NCBI GenBank assembly: GCA_001766655.1 | Contig: MJCC01000012.1 | Span: forward strand, 227,980 to 291,979 | DNA from: Phytomonas francai | Lineage: Eukaryota; Euglenozoa; Kinetoplastea; Trypanosomatida; Trypanosomatidae | DNA length: 64,000 nt | Direction of reading: 5' to 3' | Part shown: in pieces, positions 57,001-64,000 of the stretch | Layout of the letters: each line of letters starts with the position of its first letter | Numbering within the stretch: the stretch's first letter is position 1 | Translations under genes and position numbers: made by a program | Notes under the pieces: model-generated | Told to the model about the DNA's origin: nothing | Seen by the model: the letters and a program-made list of their open reading frames with translations, nothing else | Databases searched by the model: none

Positions 57001-57963
57001 ACCATCTTTGAGATGCTTCATTTGGTTCTATCGACGAAGTCGATTATGAATTTCGCGGCGAACGAATTCAGCATCTTCCCGAGCGTCTACCCCACCCGCG
57101 CGACCGGCGACGTGCACATCGCGCTCTACCGTCTGTGCGTTCTGCTCTACACGATGGCCTGCAGTTGGGAGCGGATGCGGGCGAAGGGGTACTTTACGGA
57201 GGATATGATTCATGTCTTTCACAATTTAATGCCCCTGGGGACGGACCTGACGGAGTGTTTTGAGCGTTTTGTCTTCGTGTGCGACCTCTACGTGCGCAGC
57301 CCCTCGCCGGAGCTCTGCTCGGACCTGATGACGGGCCTCTCGCAGTTCCGCACGATATGCGTGGAGATGAGCGATCGCACCGAGTACGACCTCCTCGAGG
57401 TGATCCGAAAGGTCATCTCGGAGGTCATTCTCGCGAAGTACGTCGTGGGGGGAGGTGAAAATGATACGTGTGATAATTTTAACTATAAAAAAGACGGCAA
57501 AGCGGGGGACACCCTCGCTTACCCCGCGGAGGTGGTCAATGAGAGCTACCTGGGGGCGCCGGAGATCGGGTACCCTTTCGATCCTATGGGCAGGAAGGGC
57601 GTTCAGAACGCCACGATGATTTTCCAATCCCCACACGTGGACAAAAAGGACGAAAAGGAAAGCGAAATGCATCCCCCGTACGGCAAAGGGCCCCTGGACG
57701 ACGGTGCGGGGAAAGAACACACGAATCCCCCGCGGGGGAAGAGCGATTCGACCGGGACAAACTCGTTCTCGACCTACTTTACCACGCACTCGACCTGCGG
57801 GAGCTCCGGGTCGAACTTCATTCATCTCAATAATAGTTTTGTGATGCCGACGACGGCGCTGGATTTGGAGGGGCTCCACACCTTCACGCTGACTTTAGTC
57901 ATGTTTGGAAGAGAGATGCGGAGGTTTTTGTTTGGGCTGGAGCAAATGCTCCAAAGTTTGTAA
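54052..57963 (+). CDS. FUSC/aromatic-acid-exporter-like membrane protein, 1303 aa
   Basis: Two hydrophobic blocks, each of several spans, lie at about residues 258-425 (YAFRIALIGILLPALLVYFF; LSGALISASMSVGQMVTFI; FVLISLLAFVNANTTRRMSLL) and 681-828 (VSLAMLLSILFFYNVNAR; MRLTGTLIGSVIGFFGV; IISICVIVFVMSFSRLNM). They are joined by a long helical cytosolic region (430-680). Duplicated six-span blocks with a helical linker match the FUSC superfamily (fusaric acid resistance, YccS/AaeB, plant ALMT), which move organic anions or aromatic acids across membranes. The N-terminal 250 residues are hydrophilic and disordered. The C-terminal 470 are partly helical, with low-complexity inserts. Substrate and membrane are unknown. 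The stop is TAA. Confidence 0.72.
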   Translation: MAENSPKQEKKNAGFFPVLPSDSDLPHTRDNSPRVGTSPRQPHGGKKGAEKGSAISITSNELGTQYPSAQNGMHPMILDQYARYLRRRHRSKGVLPQKGKKKDQDICEDGDEFSGTRTVSPDGEGGEGGKARERIPSMRDWNPKIPNPPPDLHDSFGNLAYHRLFQTDPFAAANQAVDHPKAKNACYPSYSNSVSDIRSPKMVPDPNDRENSTAVELESIDDLRAGSVDEPPRPMARPPGAHSKAAFATFLAFTEKREFWLLLQYAFRIALIGILLPALLVYFFFPSQHFFTLTYVLSGALISASMSVGQMVTFIAQYLRAALMWLPLSLACVAAGLNRSPPAWFVVYFVLISLLAFVNANTTRRMSLLLINIALVTLLSGDENFYRPFIILASWSVGVGFAMLAILLPYPILAARDAVRVMEGIFENTATCFAGMLSCFWAENNTERSMFMVRIRHLVRSIDFLIEELEVHNAHSFYEILIFDTYERYEVREEKVKLLWKLKMNLRTMERVINALQERPKILTDCARSRMFKRQLAKPIQRVSKAMGELLLNISHTKTYAELRQAHLFFESTGRAIKQLQEEFESAHKTGLYENEEEIFSDTHHMEEFFPLFSFFIFSIVNFWTVLNHFKEIVDRHEGKLDSRGTLRFVFRSVVDTLWGNVTLVQNLIRGSEEECRIFIEAGKVSLAMLLSILFFYNVNARMLLLTGPTIIAFVSGMNPVETVHASGMRLTGTLIGSVIGFFGVTLIKKLIFRIISICVIVFVMSFSRLNMEFAPICGTCTFVSMTLLSSQHQGADYTISRIQQNAFSIFVYCFISVTIFPLSPSEVLYEKRMQALKLSSQSFKKIMGLLYEASSYYECISKKRLNMHEQHPMIGETCSHSNTTFKSTSHEPFNFALPHNPPEGARGIDSLASLAHPPPKLETISKFRGAYNDEKKNMFIVPVDFSKANPRGADKGSDLHHSLMPRAFFSDQEDAKIVDIFDTIFEMLHLVLSTKSIMNFAANEFSIFPSVYPTRATGDVHIALYRLCVLLYTMACSWERMRAKGYFTEDMIHVFHNLMPLGTDLTECFERFVFVCDLYVRSPSPELCSDLMTGLSQFRTICVEMSDRTEYDLLEVIRKVISEVILAKYVVGGGENDTCDNFNYKKDGKAGDTLAYPAEVVNESYLGAPEIGYPFDPMGRKGVQNATMIFQSPHVDKKDEKESEMHPPYGKGPLDDGAGKEHTNPPRGKSDSTGTNSFSTYFTTHSTCGSSGSNFIHLNNSFVMPTTALDLEGLHTFTLTLVMFGREMRRFLFGLEQMLQSL

Positions 57964-58513
57964 ATAAACATATATAGATATATATATATACATATATTTA
58001 TTTTTTTTCAAATAAATTAGAGGTACCTAAAGGAATAAAATCATACCGATGGACCAAAATCGAAATGGAACGTACGTGTGTATGAATCTGGAAAGGCAAA
58101 GAGTGGAATTTTTATTTTTTTTAAAAAAAGGTTTACTTTTTAAATGTGCATTTTCTTGTCAATTGCATGTCCTTGGTACTCTGAAGTACTTACTATTTAT
58201 TATCTATCCATGAATTATGTAATTGCATTTTCGAATGGCATAAAGGCTGCTACTATTGCGCAATTTGGGTGCAGAAAAATTCAAGAATAACGTGGTTTTG
58301 AACACGTAAGAGTGATGTTATTAAAGTGCGTGATTATTCTTATTTTAGTAAGAATGCATACCTACTACTTTCCTGAATGCCTTCACGAGATCTACCGCAT
58401 GAAAGGAAAGCAACCCGACTCGGCCTTCTTCCCCATTTTAAGCACCTATACCCACACCGAAATCTTTGCGTTACGCAACCGACGATCCTTTACATTTTAA
58501 AAGAAAAAGAAAA
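57964..58513. other. intergenic, AT-rich
   Basis: No gene seen. Short TA repeats just after the previous stop. The frame upstream of ATG 58514 opens with TTG. Confidence 0.5.
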
Positions 58514-60676
58514 ATGGCGCCTTTCAGTGGAAAGATGAAAAAAGCGCAACTTAAAGCGAAGCGGCAGCGAAAAAGGGAAGCGTGTGAGCGGGAAAAGGCC
58601 TCGGAAGGGCTCCAGGAGGCTATGAATGCGGAGACCGACGCGTTTAGCCGCGAGGACCCCATCCGAAATCCGGAAAGGGACGAAACGGACGCCCGTCGGG
58701 GCGGGATTCGGAGCGTCTTTCGCAAGGAAACGCGGGAGGAGGTGGAGGTGCGGCGGCGGGTGAATTTCCTCCCCCTGCGCGACCGCCGCGAGATGCCGGC
58801 GAGCGGCATTCCCTTCGGCGAGTGGTTTCGCATGCCCCGCCACCTCGACGAGGGCGATTCGTTCGCGACTAGGCGCCAAAAAGACGCGGGGGAGGACGAG
58901 GCGGGGGTATTATTCCCGCTCGCGGTCGAAATTCCCTCGCGGGGGTGGTCGCCCGCCCTGGGAGGAGGGGCCTTCTCGTCCGAAATCGACGTCCTGCCGA
59001 ACACCACCCTCCCCCCTTTCCCCCGCGCAAACGACGACAAGGACGGTCCAAACCGCGATACCCGCAGCCCCACCGACGAAGATCCCGACGACGAAGATCC
59101 CAAGGACGCCGTGGAGGCCTTTTCGGCGGGGCCCTCCCTTCAAGAACGGATTGAATCGATCGAGCGGGCGCGATTTGCCGTGTATAAACGCGCGCTGGAG
59201 GAGTGCCCACCGGGGCGTTCGTCCTTTGGCCACCTCCCACTCAACCTTTACGAGCAAAACCTTGACGTCTGGCGGCAGCTATGGCGGACGGTGGAGCTCA
59301 GCGAGATAATTTTGCTCGTCGTCGACGCTCGTTTTGTTATTTTGCACCTTCACCTCGGGTTTCTTTTCTATTTAACGCGCACGGCCGGCAAGCCCTGCGT
59401 GGTGGTGTTGAATAAAGCAGACCTCATCCCGAAGGCGGTGCTCGAGGCGTGGATGGGGTTTCTCCCGCCCTACCTTCGCTCTCTGGGCCTGCGCGTGATC
59501 GAGGAAAGAAAGGAAGAATGGAGATGCGGGAAAAAAGTGGAAGCTGCCGAAGACGACGACGACGACGACGACGAAGATTATTCGAAGTGCCCCGCACCGA
59601 TTCTGATTCGCCCGTTTACGGCGAATCCCGTCGAGGAATCCGCGATCTCGGCGGTGCCGACGAAGTCCTCTCGTCTTAAAAAGAGGAAAGGGAAGCTCTA
59701 CGAGAGCCTGCGCTCGGGAAAGGCGGCGCCCTCGTCGAAGGCGCGTCCGGAAAACGCAAACGTCGGCGGCGGCGGCGGCCCCCACGCCGACGACGAGGAC
59801 GACGAGGACCCCCTTCGCTACGGCGAGGAGGAAAACTTCAAGGGCAAGGCGCGCGCCGAGCGCCGCCTTCAGCGCGAGGGCCGCGAGGGCCGGGAGCTTT
59901 CGATCGTCTCCGCGATGATCGCGGGCCTCCTCGCGGCCTGCCGCCGCCTCGCGAGGCGGGGAGAGGAACGGGCGGCCGCAAAGCCGGACGAGGAGCGCGA
60001 AACGGCCGACAAAAATGGCGAAAAAAATAAAAAAGAGGCGGCGGAGAGGACCCTCCACGTCGGGTTCGTCGGCTTTCCGAACGTGGGGAAGTCGTCGCTG
60101 CTGAACTGCATCGGGGGGGGGGCCGTGGTCTCCGTGAGCGCGACGCCAGGCCACAGCAAACACCTCCAGACGATCCCCCTCCCCCGCGAAAACGAAGAAA
60201 CTTTTCACGAAAAGGGGGAAACTTTCCGCGAAAAGGGGAAAAGGTTGGGGGAGCGGGTGGTTTTGGTCGACTGCCCGGGGCTGGTGGGGGCGATGCGGGG
60301 GGTCCCGCGGGCCCTTCAGGGCGTCGTCGGCAGCCACCCGATCGCCCAGACGCGCGACCCCGCGAGCGGCGTGGCCTTCCTCGCCGCGCACCTCGCGCTC
60401 GAGCGGATCTGCGGCCTTCGGCACCCCGACGGGGAGGGCGGGGCGGAATGGAGCCCCTTTGAAATCTGCGAGGCCCACGCGCTCCGGCGGGGGTTTTTCG
60501 TCCGGCGGGGGAAGGGGGCACCCGACGTGCACCGCGCGGCGATCGACCTCCTCCAGGCGGCCTTTCGCGGCGAGCTCCCCATCTACCTCGCCCCGCCCCC
60601 CGTCGAGTTTTTGAAGTCCGAGCAATACGAAAAGGAGATTAAGCCGTTTCTGCTGCTTCGCGTTTTTGAGCATTGA
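58514..60676 (+). CDS. GNL1: GNL1-type circularly permuted GTPase
   Basis: 720 aa from ATG 58514. The start (MAPFSGKMKKAQLKAKRQRK) matches the basic N-terminus of GNL1. LYEQNLDVWRQLWRTVELSE is the family's entry motif. GTP-binding motifs come in permuted order: G4 NKAD (about 299), then G1 GFPNVGKSS (about 519), TPGHSKHLQT (about 543) and G3 DCPG (about 585). The C-terminus follows GNL1 (ICEAHALRRGFFVRRGKGAP; DVHRAAIDLLQAAFRGELP). YlqF/YawG GTPases of this type act in nucleolar and cytoplasmic ribosome assembly; GNL1 itself is poorly understood. The 220-residue spacer between G4 and G1 is acidic and low-complexity, including a poly-Asp run (near 59548-59575). The stop is TGA, followed after 4 nt by a G12 run. 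Confidence 0.87.
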   Translation: MAPFSGKMKKAQLKAKRQRKREACEREKASEGLQEAMNAETDAFSREDPIRNPERDETDARRGGIRSVFRKETREEVEVRRRVNFLPLRDRREMPASGIPFGEWFRMPRHLDEGDSFATRRQKDAGEDEAGVLFPLAVEIPSRGWSPALGGGAFSSEIDVLPNTTLPPFPRANDDKDGPNRDTRSPTDEDPDDEDPKDAVEAFSAGPSLQERIESIERARFAVYKRALEECPPGRSSFGHLPLNLYEQNLDVWRQLWRTVELSEIILLVVDARFVILHLHLGFLFYLTRTAGKPCVVVLNKADLIPKAVLEAWMGFLPPYLRSLGLRVIEERKEEWRCGKKVEAAEDDDDDDDEDYSKCPAPILIRPFTANPVEESAISAVPTKSSRLKKRKGKLYESLRSGKAAPSSKARPENANVGGGGGPHADDEDDEDPLRYGEEENFKGKARAERRLQREGREGRELSIVSAMIAGLLAACRRLARRGEERAAAKPDEERETADKNGEKNKKEAAERTLHVGFVGFPNVGKSSLLNCIGGGAVVSVSATPGHSKHLQTIPLPRENEETFHEKGETFREKGKRLGERVVLVDCPGLVGAMRGVPRALQGVVGSHPIAQTRDPASGVAFLAAHLALERICGLRHPDGEGGAEWSPFEICEAHALRRGFFVRRGKGAPDVHRAAIDLLQAAFRGELPIYLAPPPVEFLKSEQYEKEIKPFLLLRVFEH

Positions 60677-61057
60677 ATGAGGGGGGGGGGGGACGTTTTT
60701 CAGGATCGAAATGAAGACACTTTTGCTAATTCCTTATTGTCAGGTATGCGTATCGTTTAATTTGCTGTTTATTTGAGATTAGCGTCGTGCGTTTCCCTTG
60801 ACAACGGTAAATGCGCGTCCCTTTTCATCTCCCTTAATTACACTTTGCTTGTTCAGAAGGGTTTTTCCCTTTTCTTCCCCCGTCTTTTTGAAGCATCGCC
60901 ATATAGCTTATCGTGCGCCTGCAAGCGTCCCACATCTAAGTTTAGGATTCGGTGTTTGGATATAAGTATCGGAAAAATACAACCCATACCGTTCGGACTA
61001 GTAGTGTCGTATCGTGTTTTTTACATCCTTATTCTATTTACGCATTATTCGATCGCA
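60677..61057. other. intergenic with G12 run
   Basis: No gene seen. G12 at 60681-60692, then AT-rich. A T/C-rich stretch at about 61014-61045 precedes the prefoldin ATG. The longer frame from 60773 would need a TTG start. Confidence 0.55.
60681..60692 (+). repeat. G12 run just after stop codon
   Basis: Twelve G starting 4 nt after TGA 60674-60676. Confidence 0.9.
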
Positions 61058-61672
61058 ATGTCGAGTGAGTTGATCAATAAGTATACCTTCAAGAACGATT
61101 ACGTCAACCCACGTGGGATCCCGCGGGTGGTCTTCATCGACAACACGGCGGAGCTCGTCAAGTCGAGCGGAGACTCCGTCGAAACGATCCTGAAAAGGCT
61201 CCGCGAGCAGTACAGCAAGTACAAACTCGCCGAGCATCGCCTGATTCGCAGCGTCGCGAACCTGGAATCGAAGATCCCGGATATCCAAAAAACGCTCAAG
61301 ACGATTGAGTTTCTTAAAGAGCGCCTCGATCAGGAGAGCCATGCGAACGAGAACGACGACGACCAAAAAGAGGAGGGCTTTTTCACAAACTACGGGCTGA
61401 CGGAAAGCGTTTTTTGCCAGGCCTACGTCCCCCCGCAGCGGACGGTGCATCTTTGGCTGGGCGCGAACGTCATGGTGGAGTACTCCTTCGACGAGGCCCG
61501 CGAGCTCCTCGAGCGGAATTTGAAGAGCGCGCGCGAGAATTTGCTGACAACCCAGGAGGACTTGACCTGGCTTCAGGAGCAGCAAACCACGCTGGAGGTG
61601 AATACCTCGCGCGTGTACAACTACGACGTCGTCCAGCGGCGAATGAAAGAGCAGAATGGGGAGACCCAGTAG
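61058..61672 (+). CDS. PFDN3: prefoldin subunit 3 (VBP1)
   Basis: 204 aa, close to the human subunit (197). Begins with GIPRVVFIDNTAELV, the family's conserved N-terminal segment. A long helix follows (KYKLAEHRLIRSVANLESKI, then IQKTLKTIEFLKE), then a short acidic loop, the beta-hairpin core (FFTNYGLTESVFCQAYVPPQ; VHLWLGANVMVEYSFDEA) and a second helix (LTTQEDLTWLQEQQTTLEVN) leading to RVYNYDVVQRR. This is the alpha-class prefoldin coiled-coil layout. It is a subunit of the hexameric prefoldin that hands unfolded actin and tubulin to the CCT chaperonin in the cytosol. No inserts beyond the small acidic loop, unlike its neighbours. The ATG at 61058 gives the normal length; the upstream extension is rejected. 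The stop is TAG. Confidence 0.93.
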   Translation: MSSELINKYTFKNDYVNPRGIPRVVFIDNTAELVKSSGDSVETILKRLREQYSKYKLAEHRLIRSVANLESKIPDIQKTLKTIEFLKERLDQESHANENDDDQKEEGFFTNYGLTESVFCQAYVPPQRTVHLWLGANVMVEYSFDEARELLERNLKSARENLLTTQEDLTWLQEQQTTLEVNTSRVYNYDVVQRRMKEQNGETQ

Positions 61673-61776
61673 TTTGTAAAAGTAAAAAAGAAAAATCGAG
61701 AAAGGAAAAGAGAAACCAAAAGAAAAGAGTGAGGGCGACTCTAAAAAAAAAAATAATGAAGGCAACGGGAAAAGAG

Positions 61777-61808
<32 letters not shown>

Positions 61809-62149
61809 TGTGTGTTTGTATGTTTGCTCGTGAAATGAGAGCGATTCTAATGATTTATTGAGTGTGTTAATCACTAAATAAAGAGCGTGCTCTTTATTGG
61901 TACTGATACTTATCCGATCCTTTCCTGGGTAATTGCCCGCGAGGAATTTTACCGCGTAAGGTTGTCTTGGATTTCACTTTACATGTGTTATTTCCTTTAA
62001 CTTGTCTAGATCTTTTTCCATCCTTTTTACATGGTTTTATTAGTATTATACGTGTTATCGTACTTTCCATTTTGCCTCCCCTCGTAATTAGCGGTATGAT
62101 TCTCAATCTCATATATATGCAATAAAATTTCACTGTGTGCACAGATACT
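61673..62149. other. intergenic, (TA)n and short upstream ORF
   Basis: No gene seen. TA microsatellite at 61777-61805. A nine-codon frame (62096-62125) lies in frame with and upstream of the next gene, after AG 62090-62091. A second AG at 62143-62144 sits just before ATG 62150. Confidence 0.55.
61777..61805. repeat. (TA)14 microsatellite
   Basis: Uninterrupted TA dinucleotides about 100 nt after the prefoldin stop. Confidence 0.9.
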
Positions 62150-64000
62150 ATGAAAAGCCTAACACTATTCCCGAAAAACGCAGGCGTGAATCGTTTTCAA
62201 CACATTTTCCAAATTGTATCGAGCCCTTTTTCATTAAAACCCCCTTCAAAGCCCGCCCTTCGTCGAAATCGGCGATGGATGATATTGAACTATGAAGGCC
62301 GTAAACAGCCGCGGTGGGCTTCGACCGTCGCCAAATCGAATACGTCGTGTTTAACGTCGAGCGAGGAGACGTACCTTACGCGTTTGTTTCTCTCCTTGAA
62401 GGAGGAAAAGGACGAGGCCGCCTCGTTTTCCTCCTCCTCTTCCTCTTTTTCGTCGTCCCCTGGGGTGTTGATAACGGCGGCGGAGGCGTCCTGCCTTTCC
62501 GCGCGGCTGTGGGCGGCGTGCGCGGCGGACGGCCTTTCCTGCCCGCTCGCAGTTCTCAACGCGGCCTATCATTTGCGCAGGGAATTTCACCATAAAAACA
62601 AAAATAATAGCCGAAAAGAGGAAAAAAAGGAAATAAATACCAGTCGAGGGGGCGGAACCTTACAAAAGGAAACAAATCGCGGGGGGATTCACTACCAGCA
62701 GGCTTACCAACTGCTCCTACGCTACCACGCCGTACGAGGCCGCGCGGGGGAAGGGGAAAAAGGAGGCGAGAACGTCGTGGAAAGGGGCCGCGAGGGGTTG
62801 CGAATTATGGAGCTTTTCTTCCGCACGCTTTTGATCGACGGCGTGGAGGATACGCGCGAGACCGCGGAGGTGTGCTGTACAAAAAACGGCGGCGCCATCG
62901 CGTTTCTTTTGTTGGAAGGATTGCGGGAGTGGGAGGGGCTCTTGAAAGAGCGGCGGCATGAGCTTCATGCACCCGAACGAGGGAATGGCCATACAAATAC
63001 GCATTCCCCGCACCACGATGGCGGTGAGGCGGGTGAATTTCCGCTTCTTTCGTGGTTGTTGTTATCCCCGGAAGGCGGGGGGGGGAATTCGTTGGCGTGG
63101 GATGCCAAAAAAGAAAATGAGGCGCCCTGCACGCGCTTTGCTTTCGCCGCCACGCCTGCGGAGGTGCGTAATATCGCGCGATTTTGTCTAACGCGGGTAT
63201 TACTCACGTCGGCCGCGGCCGAGGGTTTCCTGTTATTTTGGCAGTTAGCCATGCAGCCCTGCAGCGGCTGCGCGTTTGCGCGCGCAGCTTCGAAATTAAA
63301 ACGGAAACTTGCGCACGACCACCATCAGCGCCGCCGAAAAGACGCTTCCTCCCCTGCAATCGATTTTAATCCTCATAATCGCGGTGAAACGGAAGTCGAG
63401 GAAGCTACCGCTTTCGAAGGAAAAGCGCGTTTGGAGTCCCAGATACGCTCTTTGCTGTCGAACGAAGAGGGGGGGCTGAATGGGACGTTCATTTTGAATA
63501 ATCCAAGGGAAAGCATGAAATTGAAGGAAGTAGCGACGACGTACGCCGTCTGCGTGTGGTTGCGAGAAAACGGAGAGGATCAAGCCTTGAGGACCCCGAA
63601 AGAATATCTTGAGGCTTTATCGGAAATAAGCGCCGTCTTTGACGAGGGTTTTCGAAATAAAGAAAAAGGATCCCTTTTGCTCGCACCGTGTACGGCTCAC
63701 CTCTACGCAAACGCAAAGCTTCAAATGCGGATTTTGCATCGTCAAGCAATCCCCTTTGCAGTGTGGATTGTCTTTGATATGCTGCAATCCCTCCGCGAGC
63801 TTCACGCGACGGAGAAAGAAAAAATGGGTTTACAATCTCCTAAATGGTGTTTGCACACCCTCGACGCTATTGAATTTCTTCAAAAGCTGCTTCTGCTCGT
63901 CGACAGCTCACCCAGCGCGCGCATTCAAGGCGGAAAGAAGAATAACCCCAACGTGTATGCGCAAAATTCTCTTCAAATGCTGTGGTACGTCATCTTAAAA
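62150..64000 (+). CDS. hypothetical protein, 3' partial (at least 617 aa)
   Basis: The frame opens at ATG 62150 and has no stop before the window ends, so the C-terminus is missing. I do not recognise it. The first 60 residues are basic and lack acidic residues until about 45 (MKSLTLFPKNAGVNRFQHI), compatible with a mitochondrial presequence. The body looks helical (GLRIMELFFRTLLIDGVED; AIAFLLLEGLREWEGLLKE; KLQMRILHRQAIPFAVWIV), broken by Ser, Gly/His and Arg/Lys inserts, recalling helical-repeat RNA-processing factors, but no repeat motif is certain. GC-rich codon use and continuous openness over 1.85 kb argue that it is a real gene. ATG 62279 is an alternative start. Confidence 0.75.
   Translation, partial: MKSLTLFPKNAGVNRFQHIFQIVSSPFSLKPPSKPALRRNRRWMILNYEGRKQPRWASTVAKSNTSCLTSSEETYLTRLFLSLKEEKDEAASFSSSSSSFSSSPGVLITAAEASCLSARLWAACAADGLSCPLAVLNAAYHLRREFHHKNKNNSRKEEKKEINTSRGGGTLQKETNRGGIHYQQAYQLLLRYHAVRGRAGEGEKGGENVVERGREGLRIMELFFRTLLIDGVEDTRETAEVCCTKNGGAIAFLLLEGLREWEGLLKERRHELHAPERGNGHTNTHSPHHDGGEAGEFPLLSWLLLSPEGGGGNSLAWDAKKENEAPCTRFAFAATPAEVRNIARFCLTRVLLTSAAAEGFLLFWQLAMQPCSGCAFARAASKLKRKLAHDHHQRRRKDASSPAIDFNPHNRGETEVEEATAFEGKARLESQIRSLLSNEEGGLNGTFILNNPRESMKLKEVATTYAVCVWLRENGEDQALRTPKEYLEALSEISAVFDEGFRNKEKGSLLLAPCTAHLYANAKLQMRILHRQAIPFAVWIVFDMLQSLRELHATEKEKMGLQSPKWCLHTLDAIEFLQKLLLLVDSSPSARIQGGKKNNPNVYAQNSLQMLWYVILK

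Overview
The window is almost certainly nuclear DNA from a kinetoplastid-type protist (Euglenozoa). Every credible gene, about 20 of them, lies on the + strand. None needs an intron. Genes are separated by roughly 0.2-2 kb of AT-rich sequence holding polypyrimidine runs followed by AG, the usual layout of a polycistronic, trans-spliced transcription unit. Two adjacent genes encode covalent DNA ligases resembling the tandem mitochondrial (kinetoplast) ligases LIG k-alpha/k-beta. One inserted element looks like an ingi/L1Tc-type non-LTR retrotransposon with a Pr77/HDV-ribozyme-like 5' end. TAA, TAG and TGA all serve as gene ends, so the standard code applies. I cannot name the species.

Layout, left to right: NOL10/Enp2 nucleolar WD40 protein (5' truncated by the window, 1-1374); unrecognised 1226-aa protein (1793-5473); membrane-associated J-domain protein 1 (6022-7971); DNAAF1/ODA7-like leucine-rich-repeat axonemal dynein assembly factor (8488-9852); giant multi-BRCT protein (10384-18240); FYVE protein with a long insertion inside the finger (18823-22098); 2-kb AT-rich stretch; decayed retrotransposon bounded by 9-bp direct repeats (24167-26933); J-domain protein 2 (27152-29719); divergent PROPPIN/Atg18 protein (30269-33856); JMJD7-like JmjC hydroxylase (34647-36530); Utp5/WDR43-like snoRNP factor, broken by a homopolymer frameshift and an 85-N gap (37092-40341); small membrane protein (41209-41985); 1.75-kb AT-rich stretch; basic, probably mitochondrial protein (43735-44523); unrecognised probable mitochondrial protein (44928-46418); two zinc-ribbon DNA ligases (46967-48925, 49542-50990); thioredoxin-fold/TPR-like mitochondrial protein (51821-53443); FUSC-like membrane transporter (54052-57963); GNL1-type circularly permuted GTPase (58514-60676); prefoldin subunit 3 (61058-61672); and an unrecognised frame open to the window end (62150-64000).

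The genes do not form one pathway, as expected for kinetoplastid gene arrays. Themes recur: nucleolar ribosome assembly (NOL10, Utp5, GNL1-type GTPase), mitochondrion or kinetoplast (two ligases, basic protein, thioredoxin-like protein, probably the J-proteins), membrane traffic and autophagy (FYVE, PROPPIN), flagellum (DNAAF1) and protein folding (prefoldin 3, J-proteins). Many proteins are far longer than their families because acidic, Ser-rich or Asn-rich inserts interrupt conserved domains. Coding GC is strongly mosaic, and long G homopolymers recur in the 3' flanks of genes.

The strongest 'second look' items are the retroelement (ribozyme-like 5' end, 2A-like peptide, endonuclease kept but RT fingers deleted, target-site duplication), the zinc ribbons shared by both ligases, the FRRG-deviant PROPPIN and the FYVE finger split by about 240 residues. 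All domain calls come from reading motifs; no database search was possible.
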